Below are positions 12,276 to 23,867 of a stretch of 64,000 bases of DNA, piece after piece. The DNA is taken from contig OX388312.1 of the NCBI GenBank assembly GCA_947579605.1, positions 2,170,001 through 2,234,000 of the forward strand, given 5' to 3'. The position numbers and the translations under genes were made by a program. The first letter of the stretch is position 1. Each line of letters opens with the position of its first letter. The DNA comes from Athripsodes cinereus. Taxonomy: Eukaryota > Arthropoda > Insecta > Trichoptera > Leptoceridae. The notes under the pieces are model-generated. The model worked only from the letters and a program-made list of their open reading frames with translations, was not told the DNA's origin and did not search any database.

Positions 12276-12929
12276 CAAGAGTAAAAGAAAGGGTATTCGC
12301 GAACGCGGATGTCAAGACCTACGGTACATCACTAATGCCTATAACTGCATATATTATTATTTCTAGGTGTCTACATACTCATAGTATACAAACAATTTAT
12401 TGTACAATAATAGATAATTGCCGGTAGAATGTTGTGATTGAGACTTTATATTGTACGCATGTTATACATCGGGGCGAGTTTTTTTAATTTTGTGGATGAC
12501 TTTTATTGATTATTTCCTTATTAGACATTGAAAGACAATTATAATAGCTACATAATATGTTCTTGACATTATTTTATACATTATTTCAATTTATTTTTCA
12601 TTGATACATGTGGAATTAAGTTTTGATAATAATTCTGCTACCTTACCCCCCATGGATCTTTAAGCTTCTCATTCTAAACTTATGCTGTTCTATCGAAAGC
12701 CAAACTTATCTTCAAAAATAAGAAAGTTTTATAAGAACACTGTTTATTAAGCTTGTTGCTCGTTCAACCTACACTGTAAGAAAGGCATACGACGCTCTGA
12801 CAAAGTTTGTATTTTTAATAGATAGAGAATATTGTAATAATTTCTAAGCTAGTTACAAGAGAGTGAAGTAGATACTTCTTCCGCAGTGGGTATACTTTGT
12901 AATGGCAATGTAATGTAAGTAGATTATTG

Positions 12930-13040
12930 TGTTCTGCATGCGTGTAAATGATGCCACAAGACGGCGCGTGTCTCACAGCTGATCTCGGACCTGCGGACAA
13001 GACCACAAACCGCAGCAATACCTATGTACGGCACGCGTCT
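12930..13040. promoter_or_regulatory. GC-richer block with RUNX-like and E-box cores
   Basis: Contains CACAAACCGCAGC (RUNX core ACCGCA), CAGCTG and GGCGCGTGTC within 110 bp of higher GC. No repeat similarity seen. The regulatory reading is inference. Confidence 0.2.
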
Positions 13041-13110
13041 AACCATTCAACCGTATTATTATAAGCAATGATGATTTGTATTACTTATATGTATTATTTA
13101 TTTATTCAAC

Positions 13111-13293
13111 GTCTTGAAAGCCGAAAAAATAAAACAAGTGTTTTATTCTACTAATGATTTAATTTGTGAGAGAGACGTCTTTCGTCTTATGAGGACAAAT
13201 TAAATCTTTAGTAGAATAAAACACTTGTTTTATTTTTTCGATATGGAATTCTACTACCTAAACACCGACACAGTGAATGAAGTCTTGAAAGCC
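13111..13293 (+). mobile_element. Hairpin retroposon H1 with 12-bp target duplication
   Basis: GTCTTGAAAGCC occurs at 13111-13122 and again at 13282-13293, flanking a 159-bp insert. The insert has an inverted repeat at 13122-13240 (arms CGAAAAAATAAAACAAGTG.. and ..CACTTGTTTTATTTTTTCG) around a centre GAGAGACGTCTTTCGTCTT. It ends with the family tail ATGGAATTCTACTACC..CACAGTGAATGAA. The tail is shared with inserts at 15.4 and 23.2 kb and, in part, 45.0 kb. No coding capacity. Confidence 0.75.
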
Positions 13294-13431
13294 TTTTACA
13301 ATAGAAAGAATTGAATAATATATCATACCATATGCATAATATTTACCTGCAATAGATATAATTATTGTAAAATAATTGTAATTATCTAAATAAATTGTAA
13401 TCGTAATGTAATTATCAAAAGTTTTGAGTTT

Positions 13432-13500
13432 TTAAGCTGGGTTCGATTCCCGGCTAGAACATATGAAACTTTCGGATGAAGCTAAACTGTGAAGTTCTAA
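13432..13500 (+). repeat. tRNA-like SINE fragment (family N)
   Basis: GGGTTCGATTCCCGGCTAGA carries a perfect B box (GGTTCGATTCC) in tRNA context, but the A-box side is not clear. Confidence 0.45.
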
Positions 13501-13507
13501 ATACTAT

Positions 13508-13580
13508 TATTCTACTCTTTTCTATAAGTTTTCGAGTGTCCTGTAAAAAAAGCGGGTGTTTGTAAACATCACTCCAAGAT
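13508..13580 (+). repeat. Family-A retroposon, 5' fragment
   Basis: CTACTCTTTTCTATAAGTTT, TCGAGTGTCCTGTAAAAAAA and TGTAAACATCACTCC correspond to the 5' half of family A. Confidence 0.65.
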
Positions 13581-13727
13581 AAAATGAAACAAAATATTTA
13601 GTAATTGAAATAAATATTTAGTGACTTTATTAATTTGGGAGTCGGCATTCGATTGCTTCCGTTTATCATCGTCAGATAAAAACAAACTATACATTTGCTG
13701 GGTAAGTTTTAACTAAACTAAGGAGTA

Positions 13728-13905
13728 AAATCTTGTATTATGGGTAGGTACTAACACGACGACAGACATGATAATTATATACAATGCACCATACACATAT
13801 GCTTGTTATACTCAGACCCAGAACAATTTGAAAAAAGACATTCTTTATTACTCCCTGACCGGGAATCGAATCTGGAACCTTGTTACTCAGAGGCAAGAGC
13901 ATTAC
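13728..13905 (-). repeat. tRNA-headed SINE (family N)
   Basis: Minus strand begins GGTAATGCTCTTGCCTCTGA with B box GATTCGATTCCCGG. It continues with TGTTCTGGGTCTGAG and ends CGTGTTAGTACCTACCCATA then ATACAAGATT. The same body and 3' end appear at 19.5 and 34.6 kb. Confidence 0.75.
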
Positions 13906-13906
13906 C

Positions 13907-14300
13907 TTTTTTTTTTTTTTTATTTATTCAATAATAAAACAACAATACAAAAATGTTATATAGTAGACAAATATTATATTACAGTGCAATGGTATTTTTA
14001 TTTTGTAATTTCCTCAGTCAGTAGTTGAGCCACTGGTATGAGAGGAAACAGTTTTTTAAACATATAAGAAATTTTGGTCAAATTACAGGTGTCTATTGTC
14101 AGTGTTGAGTTTTAATGTCCTTGCGTATCCTTTAATTCTTCTTTTGAAAATGTTAAGACTCCTAGCATCCTTCAAACATGCAGGTAGACTGTTGAATAAT
14201 TTGATGGATGTATGGAGGAATCCATTACGCCTTCTATTTGTTCTCGGGAGGGTGGTTCGTAGGTGGTTCTGTCTCGTGTTGTAGGTGTGTATTTCAGTGT
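13907..14300 (-). pseudogene. Jockey/CR1-type LINE fragment with poly(A)
   Basis: Minus-strand frame YNTRQNHLRTTLPRTNRRRN continues GFLHTSIKLFNSLPACLKDA and RSLNIFKRRIKGYARTLKLN, ending in a stop at 14083-14085. It matches the C-terminal YNTR..P..RT....S....IKLFN.LP...K......F+++LK landmark of Jockey/CR1-clade reverse transcriptases. The 3' side ends in a T15 run (13907-13921), i.e. a poly(A) tail, abutting the SINE at 13728-13905. It is 5'-truncated; the visible frame is open for about 70 codons, so it is a relatively young fragment. Confidence 0.75.
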
Positions 14301-14399
14301 TTGTGGTTAGTTTCGCGACACAAAGTTATTTTCACTATGTGTTTTCTAGATAGAAGTTGAACACTTAAACGTTGAAAAAAGTTGAATGTGGGGTAGCCA

Positions 14400-14515
14400 T
14401 TGGTGACTATACTAATCGTCATAAGCAACTTTAAAATTCGGCTGCAGTATTTGAACCAGAACTTGTAATAGCAAGACAGAATATGCGCTACCAGCAGCCC
14501 TTTGTGCTACCTTAT
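14400..14515 (-). repeat. Degenerate tRNA-like SINE
   Basis: Top strand TGCAGTATTTGAACCAGAAC is a drifted B box in reverse, followed by ATAGCAAGACAGAATATGCG and CTACCAGC as the A-box side. Body not recognised. Confidence 0.35.
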
Positions 14516-15416
14516 TTATTAAACATATTTATTTATAATAATAAACGGCTGAACCAGCCTTTACAAACATAATAACAAAAAGAAAACAGTCAAGTGAAAA
14601 AACAATGTAGGTTTATCATATAAGGAAAACAATATAAAATTTAGATACTAGCAAACTATGTAACTATTGTGTTGCCTACGTAAAGTATCTTTTAATAAAA
14701 TCTTTATGTGAATTTAAACAAGACGGCAGAATGCGTTTTATTTGAATTCAAAGTTTAGTAATTAAAATTTTATTATTAAAATAGTTAATGTTAAAAAAAG
14801 GATATTAAAAATATACATTATTATATAATTCAGAATCGCTCATAAACGACTATTCGGCGCTATAAAAGTGGATATTAAAACAAAAGACATGCATTTTTTG
14901 TTTCCATTTCAATTTTATTATTAGTAGCTACGCATACCTATATTTTTTGTATGTCGTAAAGAAACTACACTATGTCACAAAATATATTTTTTTCAGTGCG
15001 GCGTAATTTTTTTCCAATATAATTACATTGACTACCTTTTACACGTTCTTTGACATAGAATTACTGTCAAAAGTCATTGTGAATTGTTGCTATTGGCCAT
15101 GTTTTTTTTTGAAATGCCAGAATTTGAGTAATTCGTTTTGATTTGACAAAAAATGAATATTTTATGTTGTTTACAATTTTTGTTTTATTAATTTATATAA
15201 ATACATAGCGTGAGCCTTTTACATGTTTATTAGACATTTAAATATACACTAAAATTCCAGCTCATAAAAAAGTACCAATAATCACAAATATTCGGCCAAA
15301 ATTAATTTTAAATAATAAATAAATAATAATCGATAATTGTCGATAAAATTATGTCAAATTTGAGCATAAAGATGCAGAAGGAAGCAAAACCAATTAAACT
15401 TATACCAGCCTAGAGC

Positions 15417-15634
15417 CAATTCGTAGACAATAAAAACATTTTTTCCACCTTGTTGATTTTTTATTGAGAGAAAGAGAGACGTCTTGTGTCTTCCAAGGGC
15501 ATTGTCAATCGAGATGGCAATGTCCTTGGAAGACGAATGACGTCTCTCAAAATCAACATAGTAGAAAAAAATGGTTTTGATTTCATTATGGAATTCTACT
15601 ACTTAAACACCGTCACAGTGAATACAATTTGTAG
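15417..15634 (+). mobile_element. Hairpin retroposon H2 with 10-bp target duplication
   Basis: CAATTCGTAG (15417-15426) and CAATTTGTAG (15625-15634) flank a 198-bp insert. Its core is a long imperfect hairpin: GAGAGACGTC..CTTCCAAGGGCATTG facing CAATGTCCTTGGAAGACG..GACGTCTCTC, with outer arms TTGATTTT/AAAATCAA. It ends with ATGGAATTCTACTACTTAAA and CACCGTCACAGTGAATA, nearly the same tail as H1. Confidence 0.75.
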
Positions 15635-16139
15635 GAGGTGGGAAATCCTTCTTACTTTTTCCGATTGGATTTTGCACAACATAACATGATTCTTTAAGTG
15701 AGGTGTCAGAAAGTTATTCTCGTTATTTTTTTCTATGTATATCACAAAATACAGTGCGTTTTAAATTACAATAAGCGGTGAATGTCATTTCAGAAACTAC
15801 AAAATTATATTCATAAAAATTTCGTTTCTTTAAAAATGCACATAGCTTAGTTTCGCTCCAACATTCAGATAATAATGTTAACCCATTCCGACCTGATGTA
15901 TCATCGTAAAACTATCATCCATATGTGAATAAATTAAATTAATTATTATTGTTGTATGTTTTGTCATAATTAACACATTGCGTACGGGATATGTGCAATC
16001 ATTACAACCCCTTAACTAAACAAGCGGGACATGGACAAAATATTTGACCCGTGAATTTATGCTTTAAAAAATGCTCAATTTTTAATATATTTATTTTTAA
16101 TAGTAACGAATACATTTGTTTTATTTTTGGATACTATTC

Positions 16140-16486
16140 TACACCATCACGGTATATCCCACAAATGTGGCAGACAGCTGCATGTAACAAACGTGCAAAC
16201 TCACCTCAAAGAAAAAATTAAAGCATTCAGAATGGGCGCTGAATTTACGATGTAAAAATTTGGGTAAATTTGAAGAAATCATGCCTCTGCGGTTAACTCG
16301 CTCTCTGTGTATTGATTGAATGATTTTTTTTTAATCTAAATGTATGTTTGTGTAAATTGGCTTGTAATCAATGTACAGTAAAGAATAAAAAAATAAATAA
16401 AATGTCTTAATATTTTCAAACATCTGCCTTTTGAGGGACACTCGAAAACTAACGGAAAAGAGTGGGAGACTAATTCTGTACTCATT
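16140..16486 (-). repeat. Family-A retroposon split by a LINE-tail insertion
   Basis: ACCATCACGGTATATCCCAC..GCATGTAACAAACGTGCAAAC..CATTCAGAATGGG lies on the left of an insert at about 16285-16402. TGTCTTAATATTTTC, GGGACACTCGAAAACTAACG and AAAAGAGTGGGAGAC on the right complete the same copy. The insertion order is therefore clear: family A first, LINE tail later. Confidence 0.75.
16285..16402 (+). mobile_element. LINE 3' tail (GATCGC..GCGATAA family) nested in family A
   Basis: CTCTGCGGTTAACTCGCTCT..CAATGTACAGTAAAGAATAA with a (TAAA)n end matches the 59704-59998 tail (ATTCGCTCTCTGT..CAATGTACAATAAAGAATTA). Severely 5'-truncated. Confidence 0.55.
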
Positions 16487-17334
16487 GGTTACATTCTATA
16501 GGATACTGTTTAAAAACGTTTAATTTTATACAACGAATTTACAAAGATTGTTAATTAAATGATAAACCCGAATGGAAGGTAGAAATAATAATAAAACAAC
16601 TCAATATTAATTATCATCCCAGTATTTGTTTTACCGTTGCCCGTGGGGCGTGCTATCCAATGCGATGAATGCAATACTGCAGTGCATAGTAAATTAAACC
16701 GACCACAAAACTATAAATCATTTATTAAGTGCTGAACACATTCGACCAAAATGCAGTTTGTCCATAGTTATACATATACATCCTACAATAATAACACATA
16801 CAGGCTAGTTAGTATCGTTATTATTGTTGTCATAATGCATTGTGTAATAGTGATGTTGAAGTTAAAATATTGTATTTCGAATGTGTATATATAGGGTGAC
16901 CACACGTTCTGTTACGAAAGGGACTATCTAGTTTTTTAAATTAATAAAATTATCCAAATCTAACCTTACTTGTTACCATTTTATTTTTCTTATTTGCCGA
17001 ATATAAGTAGGTATGTTTATTTTTTTTTTGATTAATTTATAATTTATACTACTTGACTTATATTGATTTAAGTTTCGCAAGACTCTTTAGTATAAGTATT
17101 TTTGTAATGCTATTAGTTTTCTCACTATTTATATCAACCATTTTAGTCCTTCGAATAAAAATTATTGTTTAAAAAATAATATTAAATTTAAATGCGCCTA
17201 TATGAAAAGACATGTCTAGTGGCTTGCTTTAATTGCATATCTAATGTTATGGTGAATGTGAAAAATACCTTTTAATAAATTTGTTTTTCAAAGTATGATG
17301 TATAATTTTATTTGAAAATGTCCCAGTTTGTGCT

Positions 17335-17455
17335 AAAAACGAATGGTGACCTTATAAATGCCGTGCATCGGCGCTGCAATCGGCGGTTGGCAATGCAGAT
17401 TGTAGAGTCATGAGTGCAATCTGTTACATGGTGCCGACACTACTACTAACTCCCT
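17335..17455. other. GC-richer block, unassigned
   Basis: A 120-bp block (CCGTGCATCGGCGCTGCAAT, CGGCGGTTGGCAATGCAG) stands out from its surroundings. A short frame CRASALQSAVGNADCRVMSA is open for 36 codons but I recognise no protein, and no clear splice sites frame it. Confidence 0.2.
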
Positions 17456-18196
17456 CTACCTGATATTTACTAGTTTGTGGTGTTAGGATGGGAAACTACA
17501 CACTTTACTACTTATTGATAGTACCTGCCTGCTTGTAGAACAATTTTTGAAATTCGAATTGTGTTTCGAATATTTTTGAGGATTCTCTTGTACAGTTGAG
17601 TCTTGAAATTAATTATTGTTTTGGTTGATATCTCTTTACTATATTTTACCATTTTTTTATATTTTTATTGTAGGTAATTCTTCGCTAATTTGATCACCAA
17701 TTTCCACTACATTCCTCAGTGTAGGAATGGTGTATTGTGAAAGAGGGTCATTTAGATCGTCGAGAACGTTGTCGAGGATTTTTTTTTAACTAGTTTCTCG
17801 TGTGTCGAAAAAAGTCGGATCTTTTGTTTGTTCCTTTTATTTTCTAGAGGAACATCGAGAGTGAGTGAATGAATGAATGAAACAACATATTAATTATTAA
17901 TCTATATTTAACAATATTTTGCATGTTCTCATGCATGTTGTACACAATCTTGATACAAAACCGACAAGACGACCTAAGCATATGGGGTTCACGGCCTCTC
18001 TGTATGTCTGCAAGAGACGTCACCGGAAGCGACACCATCACTTTACAGTCATTAAAGAGTATGTGGCAGAAATATATCGAGTCAAAAAATCGATATTAAT
18101 TTTATGATGAATAACACAATTTTTATCATACTTTAATGTTCTTTTGTCAATTGTTGTATATTGAATTTTTTTGATATTTATTTCGTTAAACTCCAT

Positions 18197-18296
18197 TTTA
18201 TACAAATAAATAATAAGATATTATTAAAGGTTTTACATATACATTATATAGTATATGTAAAACCTTTAATAATATCTTATTATTTATTTGTATAAA
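18197..18296. repeat. Perfect 100-bp palindrome (46-bp arms)
   Basis: Arm 18197-18242 (TTTATACAAATAAATAATAA..) is exactly the reverse complement of 18251-18296, with an 8-nt centre ATTATATA. No mismatch was found on reading both arms. No target duplication is evident. Perfect arms at this length imply recent origin or gene conversion. Confidence 0.9.
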
Positions 18297-19439
18297 TTGT
18301 TGTATATCTATGTGACATTTCTCACTGACAACTTATGGTAAACATACAAACTTGTATTCTCTGTGCTGTAGAGAAGGGGCCTCAAAGTTGAGGAATAAAA
18401 CATGAGAAATGTATTTTAATAAACAAATTTACAGAAATGTATAGGAGTCGGGTACTAAATGCGCAGAATCGCACTAATTGGTGGATGTTAATTGTCACCC
18501 TGAGCTTCAGAATGGAATATTATATAAAAATAGAATATTATAAACCGTTTATATGCAAAAAATGTATTTATTTAAATAGACGATATTTTTATCATTTAGG
18601 ACTTCCTTAAATATTTATTTAATTGTACAAACATTGTGAACACTATTTACTACTGGTACCTATGCCTGAAAAAAAATGAAAAACTACATGATTTACCGAA
18701 AAACTGACTCAGTATCTTTTCACAATGAATACTCGAATTAATAATAGGACAGTTCACATCAAATTAGTAACAATAACATTTATACTACATAATAAGTGAT
18801 AGCAGTGATTGCTACTTAGTTATTTTGATTGCGAAAAGTAACAATTATTATTATTAATACTGCTTGCTTATTGCTGTGTTATTTTTAATGATTATCGTGT
18901 TAATAGACACTTTAGTTAGTTACAAAATAATAACAATTTAAAGTAAAATAATAATAATAACTGTTATGACAAATAGCAGTTTTAATAAATAACAGGTGTG
19001 ATGGATAGCATACAGATAGTGATAATAATAAGAAGTTATCTGCTATTTTTTAATTTATAATTTGAATTGTCTGTTTGTTTTTACAAACGGAGAGCCATAG
19101 AATCCTTAATAGAAATAAACTTGGAATCAGATGTAAAATTCATATTATTGATTTGCTAAAAGCAAAAGTAGCAAAAGATTATCCACGCTTTGTAGTTAGT
19201 TATTCTGATATTTTAGCTCACCATTAAAAAAATTGACATTCAAGTGGTGTTCACATTTGACAGAATTTTCATTCAGTGTCGAATTCGGTCCAAAAAATAT
19301 CGGAAATATTCATTATCATTGAAGTATATCGTTAATTAAAATGTACAAAAGAAAAACTTTAAACATTGCCAAAATTTGCATAATTTGATGCAGATTTCTT
19401 CCATCAACCTAACCACGTCATTTTATCATATACGTACTA

Positions 19440-19635
19440 GGTAACTAGTGTGGCGCGAAGGTAACGATCTTGCTTTCTGGTAAAGTCTTTAGGTCCCGGG
19501 TTCGATTCCCAGCCAAAACTAAATGAAGAATGATCTTTATCAAGTTGGATGTTACACGTATATTGTGTGTTTAGTTTATTGTATAATGCTGTGTGTATCG
19601 TCGTGTTGTGTTAGTACCTACACATAATACAAGAT
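19440..19635 (+). repeat. tRNA-headed SINE (family N)
   Basis: GTGGCGCGAAGGTAACG (A-box side), GTCCCGGGTTCGATTCCCAG (B box), then a ~110-bp body ending CGTGTTGTGTTAGTACCTAC and AATACAAGATT as in the 13.7-kb copy. The tRNA-like head is about 72 nt. Confidence 0.75.
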
Positions 19636-19694
19636 TCATTATTTCAATTCGGGACTAACTCAATCTGTATGAATTGTCTATGGTGTTCAGGTGT

Positions 19695-19856
19695 TGTCTG
19701 AAAAAAAAATGCATCTGAAATTCAGTGATTAGGTTTGCCACACATTCTTAACGTCTTATTTTTTATTGGCATAAGGACAGCTTTCATGTTTTAACATACC
19801 GCTGTTCTGCTGGCTACCCCATTTGTGGGACATGCCGTGATCAATAGTATATTAAT
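19695..19856 (+). repeat. Family-A retroposon, 3' half
   Basis: GATTAGGTTTGCCACACATT, TTGGCATAAGGACAG, then CTGGCTACCCCATTTGTGGG and CATGCCGTGATCAATAG. Confidence 0.75.
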
Positions 19857-20344
19857 TTCAAATGTAATTATAAATTTTCAGTCTAAATATCAACAGCAGT
19901 TTTTAAATCATATAATCTTTCGAGAAGACCTGGATATAAATTGCTAGTAAAGTTACAAATGGTTGAGAAATATTATCACTTATACATAATTTTCTGTTAC
20001 TTGATTTTTTAAAAATCACAATGAATTGTGTTGTTATTTCATATTGCATTTTGTCATGCGACGATTGTTATACAGTTTACATACATTCTGTGAACCTATA
20101 TTATATATTAACAATACAACAAAACTATAGAAATATTAAATTTTTATAATTTCCCCCATAATTAGGTACGAAATTTCTCTTAATTTATGTAAAGAAATAT
20201 TGTAATTTGGGCCCGAAAATATATAATTACCATGATAATTTGTTAGTTAATTTTAATTATTTTTTTTGCATTTTATATACTGTTCTGTTATATGTAATTA
20301 TAATATAACGATGATGTACAAAAATAATAAATAATCAATCTTTT

Positions 20345-20445
20345 TACTCCATCACTGCTTCTCCCATGGGCAGGGTAGCCAGTAGAGCACAAAGTATATT
20401 GTATATTATAACGAACATGTAAGTTGTCCTGATTGAGGCAATAAA
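20345..20445 (-). repeat. Family-A retroposon, tail fragment
   Basis: CCATCACTGCTTCTCCCATG, GCAGGGTAGCCAGTAGAGC and AACATGTAAGTTGTCC. Lies 20 bp from an oppositely oriented full-length copy. Confidence 0.65.
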
Positions 20446-20465
20446 AAGTATGTAATTTAGTCTAA

Positions 20466-20715
20466 ACCCCGTGGAGTCCGCGGTAATGGATAGGTCTCCC
20501 AGTCTTTTTTGTAAATTTTCCAGATTCCTGTAAAAAGCAGGTAGTTATTCGTAAAACCTCCCGCATAAGACAATTAACACAAGCAATTCAATGATGAGGT
20601 TTGCCATTCATCCTGAACTCATTATTATTGGCACGGAAAGGATAATCTGCATGTTTATCACTTGGAGTAAGTCCGCTGGCTACCCCACTTTTGAGATATC
20701 ACTTGATGATATAGT
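20466..20715 (+). repeat. Family-A retroposon, full-length sense copy
   Basis: Carries every landmark in order: CCCCGTGGAGTCCGCGGTAA, GGTCTCCCAGTC, ATTCCTGTAAAAAGCAGG, CGTAAAACCTCCCGCATAAG, GATGAGGTTTGCCATTCATC, GGCACGGAAAGG, GCATGTTTATCACTTG and CTGGCTACCCCACTTTTGAG. Confidence 0.85.
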
Positions 20716-20814
20716 ACACATTAAAGATGGTAGAATAATTCACATTTGAAATCTAAGTGTTAAACTTCTTATTAGATAAAATTATTGTTTGTATTTTTTT
20801 GCTAGAACTTATAA

Positions 20815-20892
20815 CCTTTTACAGGACACTCGAAAATTAACAAAAAAGGGTGAGCCAACTATTCATTATCGGAGGCTCCACAAGGCAAGTTT
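20815..20892 (-). repeat. Family-A retroposon, 5' fragment
   Basis: TTTTACAGGACACTCGAAAA, AAAGGGTGAG and ATCGGAGGCTCCACAAG are the 5' half in reverse. Confidence 0.7.
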
Positions 20893-21389
20893 AATAATTT
20901 ACATAACAAATACTTCCATAAACATTATTTACATAGTAAAATAATTGTGTATTTATCTCGACCATTCATTTAATCTTGACAAATATTGTTTCAATGCACC
21001 TAAAGTAAATAATTTCTGTATAGTCATATTATTCTCTGGTAATTTTATGTAGCTACTAGGCACTCACTGTGTAAGCTATCTTAGTTCTCCAAAACAGGAT
21101 GTTTAATATTTACTACGAAGTAAAATAGTGATGTTAATGAAATATCATCGATGATAACATATCGTTGTTTATGTACATGTCGTTATGACGTTTCGATGAC
21201 TCTTTTGGCTAGAGGCTTTTTGTCACTTGGTGTGAGCAGGATGGAACATGGAAAACTCTTTCTTTTGACCAAAATAATTCGAAATCGAATACATACACAC
21301 CGTCAGTGGTCTTATTTTTTATAGTATTTTGTGATTTAGTTTGCATTCACAGTTCGCAGTGTTCAATATAAAAAATAAAAACATTATCT

Positions 21390-21545
21390 ACGCTGTGGAG
21401 TTCTCGATAAAGAATAGGTCTTTTTTCTATTAGTTTTCGTGTATCTTGTAAGAGTTACGTATTCGTAAAACATCACATTTAAATTTTTTAACATCTTGAG
21501 TTCAGAGATGAGGTATCTCACCCATTCTGAACGTCCTAATTTATG
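21390..21545 (+). repeat. Family-A retroposon, 5' two-thirds
   Basis: GCTGTGGAGTTCTCGATAAA, TTTTCGTGTATCTTGTAAG, CGTAAAACATCACATTT, GATGAGGTATCTCACCCATT and CTGAACGTC. The GGCTACC tail is missing, unusual for a 3'-primed retroposon. Confidence 0.65.
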
Positions 21546-21694
21546 GTTAGCTGACATTGGTTTTATTTTGATTGATTATTGATGTGATTTGTTTTGTATT
21601 TACCTGATTTTTAACACAGTTTCATTTTATACATTTTGAAATTTGAAGACTGTCATGTTATTCAATTTATCTGAATTTTCAATATTCGTGGCTG

Positions 21695-21888
21695 AAGCAC
21701 ATAGTGTCCGTCCTTTTCCACAGACGTCTAAAATCCGAGGATGCAAAAAGCGTTGCTGCTGACAGAAAGCGCTGGTCGGAATTGGTTCAAGACCCATGGG
21801 GGGAACCCACTGCCGCATATAGGCTTCGTCCATGTGCACAACCTTATGCAGCAAGGGCTCCATAAGAAGAAGAAGATTCTATTTATCA
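21695..21888 (+). pseudogene. LINE reverse-transcriptase C-terminus, decayed
   Basis: A plus-strand frame reads DRKRWSELVQDPWGEPTAAY then RLRPCAQPYAARAP*. DRKRW.ELV is a standard ending of RTE-like LINE proteins. It is followed by a TAAGAAGAAGAAGA simple tail as in the 3.7-kb copy. Only the last ~35 codons remain. Confidence 0.6.
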
Positions 21889-22296
21889 TGTTTTGTAGAA
21901 GGCAAGCGAATGTTCAAATAAAAATAAATACCAATTCGACGTTTTATAAAATAATTTACATCCCTTTTTATCAACGGTAATACAGTAGCATTGAATGCGC
22001 CTGGTAAATATTAGAAAAAAATGTGTACATTTTCATACTATTTATCTACCTAAATTATAATAACACTCTGTTTAATAGAGTTACTAGTACTTATTTAATT
22101 TTTGATAACATTATGTGTACCTAGTGTCTTTTATAAAATACAACGAATTATTAGGTTGATTTCACAGACGCCACTGGTTTTAGTGATCTTTTTATCAGTA
22201 ATTTTTACCGTTGATTTAGCTAACTGTTACAAAAAAGAATAATGCTCACCCTTCATTAATTATCAAAAATACTATTTTTATTTATTATATCTATCT

Positions 22297-22375
22297 ATAT
22301 CATCACAGCATCTCTTCCAAGTAAGCTACCCAGCTGACAAATTAAACACATAAATGTACAAGCATCAACCTAGTA
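22297..22375 (-). repeat. Family-A retroposon, drifted tail fragment
   Basis: ATATCATCACAGCATCTCTT, AAGTAAGCTACCCAGCTGAC and ACACATAAATGTACAAG follow the tail in order but with many substitutions. Confidence 0.45.
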
Positions 22376-22699
22376 TATTGTATAGACTTGAAATTCAAAG
22401 GAAAATTGGTAATTCGACCAAATAAAATATATTCCTACCAAACACATTGGTGTTGCAAGGCTTCAAAGATATTGTTTTTGAAAAATATTGTAGAAGTCCT
22501 CTTATGGCTTTGTCAGGTAGATATAGATGATGTGCAATACTTGAGCATATTATGCTGTGATGGTACCTACATATAGTAAAAGTACAAAAGTAGGTACCTA
22601 ATATAAACATTGGTCTGACATTATATTTCACAATATACCGTTTCCACGAAAGCCAAACTCGAGTATTAACTTTTCCTTAGAATGAATTCGAATAGTTTT

Positions 22700-22830
22700 C
22701 ACTTATATGTCTCACAAGTGAGGTAGCCAGTGCTAGCTGACGTAATTAACATGCAGTTAGTCCTCTTCGTGTCATAATAAAATAAGATATACAGTACAGA
22801 CAGCATTAGAAGATGAATAAAATATTTAAA
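22700..22830 (-). repeat. Family-A retroposon, tail half
   Basis: GTCTCACAAGTGAGGTAGCC, AATTAACATGCAGTTAGTCC and TCTTCGTGTCATAATAAAAT. Confidence 0.7.
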
Positions 22831-22855
22831 AAAAATGAGGGGTTTGCATGCAAAG

Positions 22856-23062
22856 TCACTTCGACCCATTTTCACAAATACAAATTATGAATCCATTTCG
22901 CAAATATTAATTATCTTGAGAATTTCATCCACGTGATCAAGACAAGTGATTCTCGGACGCCCGCGTTTCCTCACACCCCCTCTTTCGGATAAGTATATCC
23001 TCTTGGTCAGACTATCATTGTCTATTCGTTCCACTTACCCAAGCCATCGTTCTATTAAGGTA
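22856..23062 (-). pseudogene. LINE 3' end (family T), decayed
   Basis: Minus-strand frame RWLG*VERIDNDSLTKRIYL continues SERGGVRKRGRPRITCLDHV, the RWFGHV.RM.+.+L.KRIY...GRGRP landmark of many insect LINE reverse transcriptases. It has a stop in place of His in GHV. The best preserved of the family-T coding remnants here. Confidence 0.65.
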
Positions 23063-23144
23063 TTTGTTTAAAATACTGATTAAAGTATCAATTACTTTTC
23101 AAAATGTTGAAATTTAAACGAATGTTTTTTACTAGGTAGTTTAT

Positions 23145-23286
23145 TGATTTTTGATTAGAGATTGACAATGTTCTTGAAAGACGAAATACGCCCCTCTCGG
23201 TAAAAATCAATTAAGTGAGAAAATACATTTCTTTTTAAATTTATTATGGAAATCATCTACATAACCAAACGCCAAAACAGTGAATA
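23145..23286 (+). mobile_element. Hairpin retroposon H4, degenerate
   Basis: GACAATGTTCTTGAAAGACG matches the right arm of H2 (GACAATGTCCTTGGAAGACG read across its loop). The tail ATTATGGAAATCATCTACAT..AACAGTGAATAC matches H1/H2. The left arm is lost and no target duplication was found. Confidence 0.5.
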
Positions 23287-23867
23287 CATAGTAATGTGTT
23301 ATTTTCTCAGTTTCAATATTCTAGGATCGATGCGCCTTTGCACGTGAAACCCTCACACTATTAAGTACGTTTCATTCCGAATGAGTGACGCTTCGTTTTG
23401 AAAAAAAAATCGTTACATACATAGTACATGATTCATGGGAATTTGAACACTTTTTGTAAACAAACCACATTTAATATTTAATTACTTTTAGTGTTTACAC
23501 TATGTTTCTACAGTAAATACACAATAATAATACACATATGATTATCAACATACATATAAATATATATACATACGTACATACAAACATATTGTTTATTATT
23601 TCAAATGTTACAATAATAATAAATAATTTTATGATAGCTTCTGTATTTTCAAAGTGTTTATTTATTTTTAAAAGGGTTCGAATATGTTACACCAGTACTA
23701 TCTTATTTGTTCTTTATAAACTGAAAAAAAATCGTTAGTGTTTATAGATTATGACGTTAAAATGTTATACCATATTACAGTATATTTTAATTTACTACAT
23801 GTGTCCCGATAGTCCTCTTTCACAGTGTACAGTTCCTATGAAAACATTTTTTTTTCATATTGGTACA

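Noticed and set aside
19440..19515. A possible functional tRNA gene
   Set aside because: B box is perfect but the arms do not form a full cloverleaf by eye, and the sequence continues into a SINE body shared with other loci.
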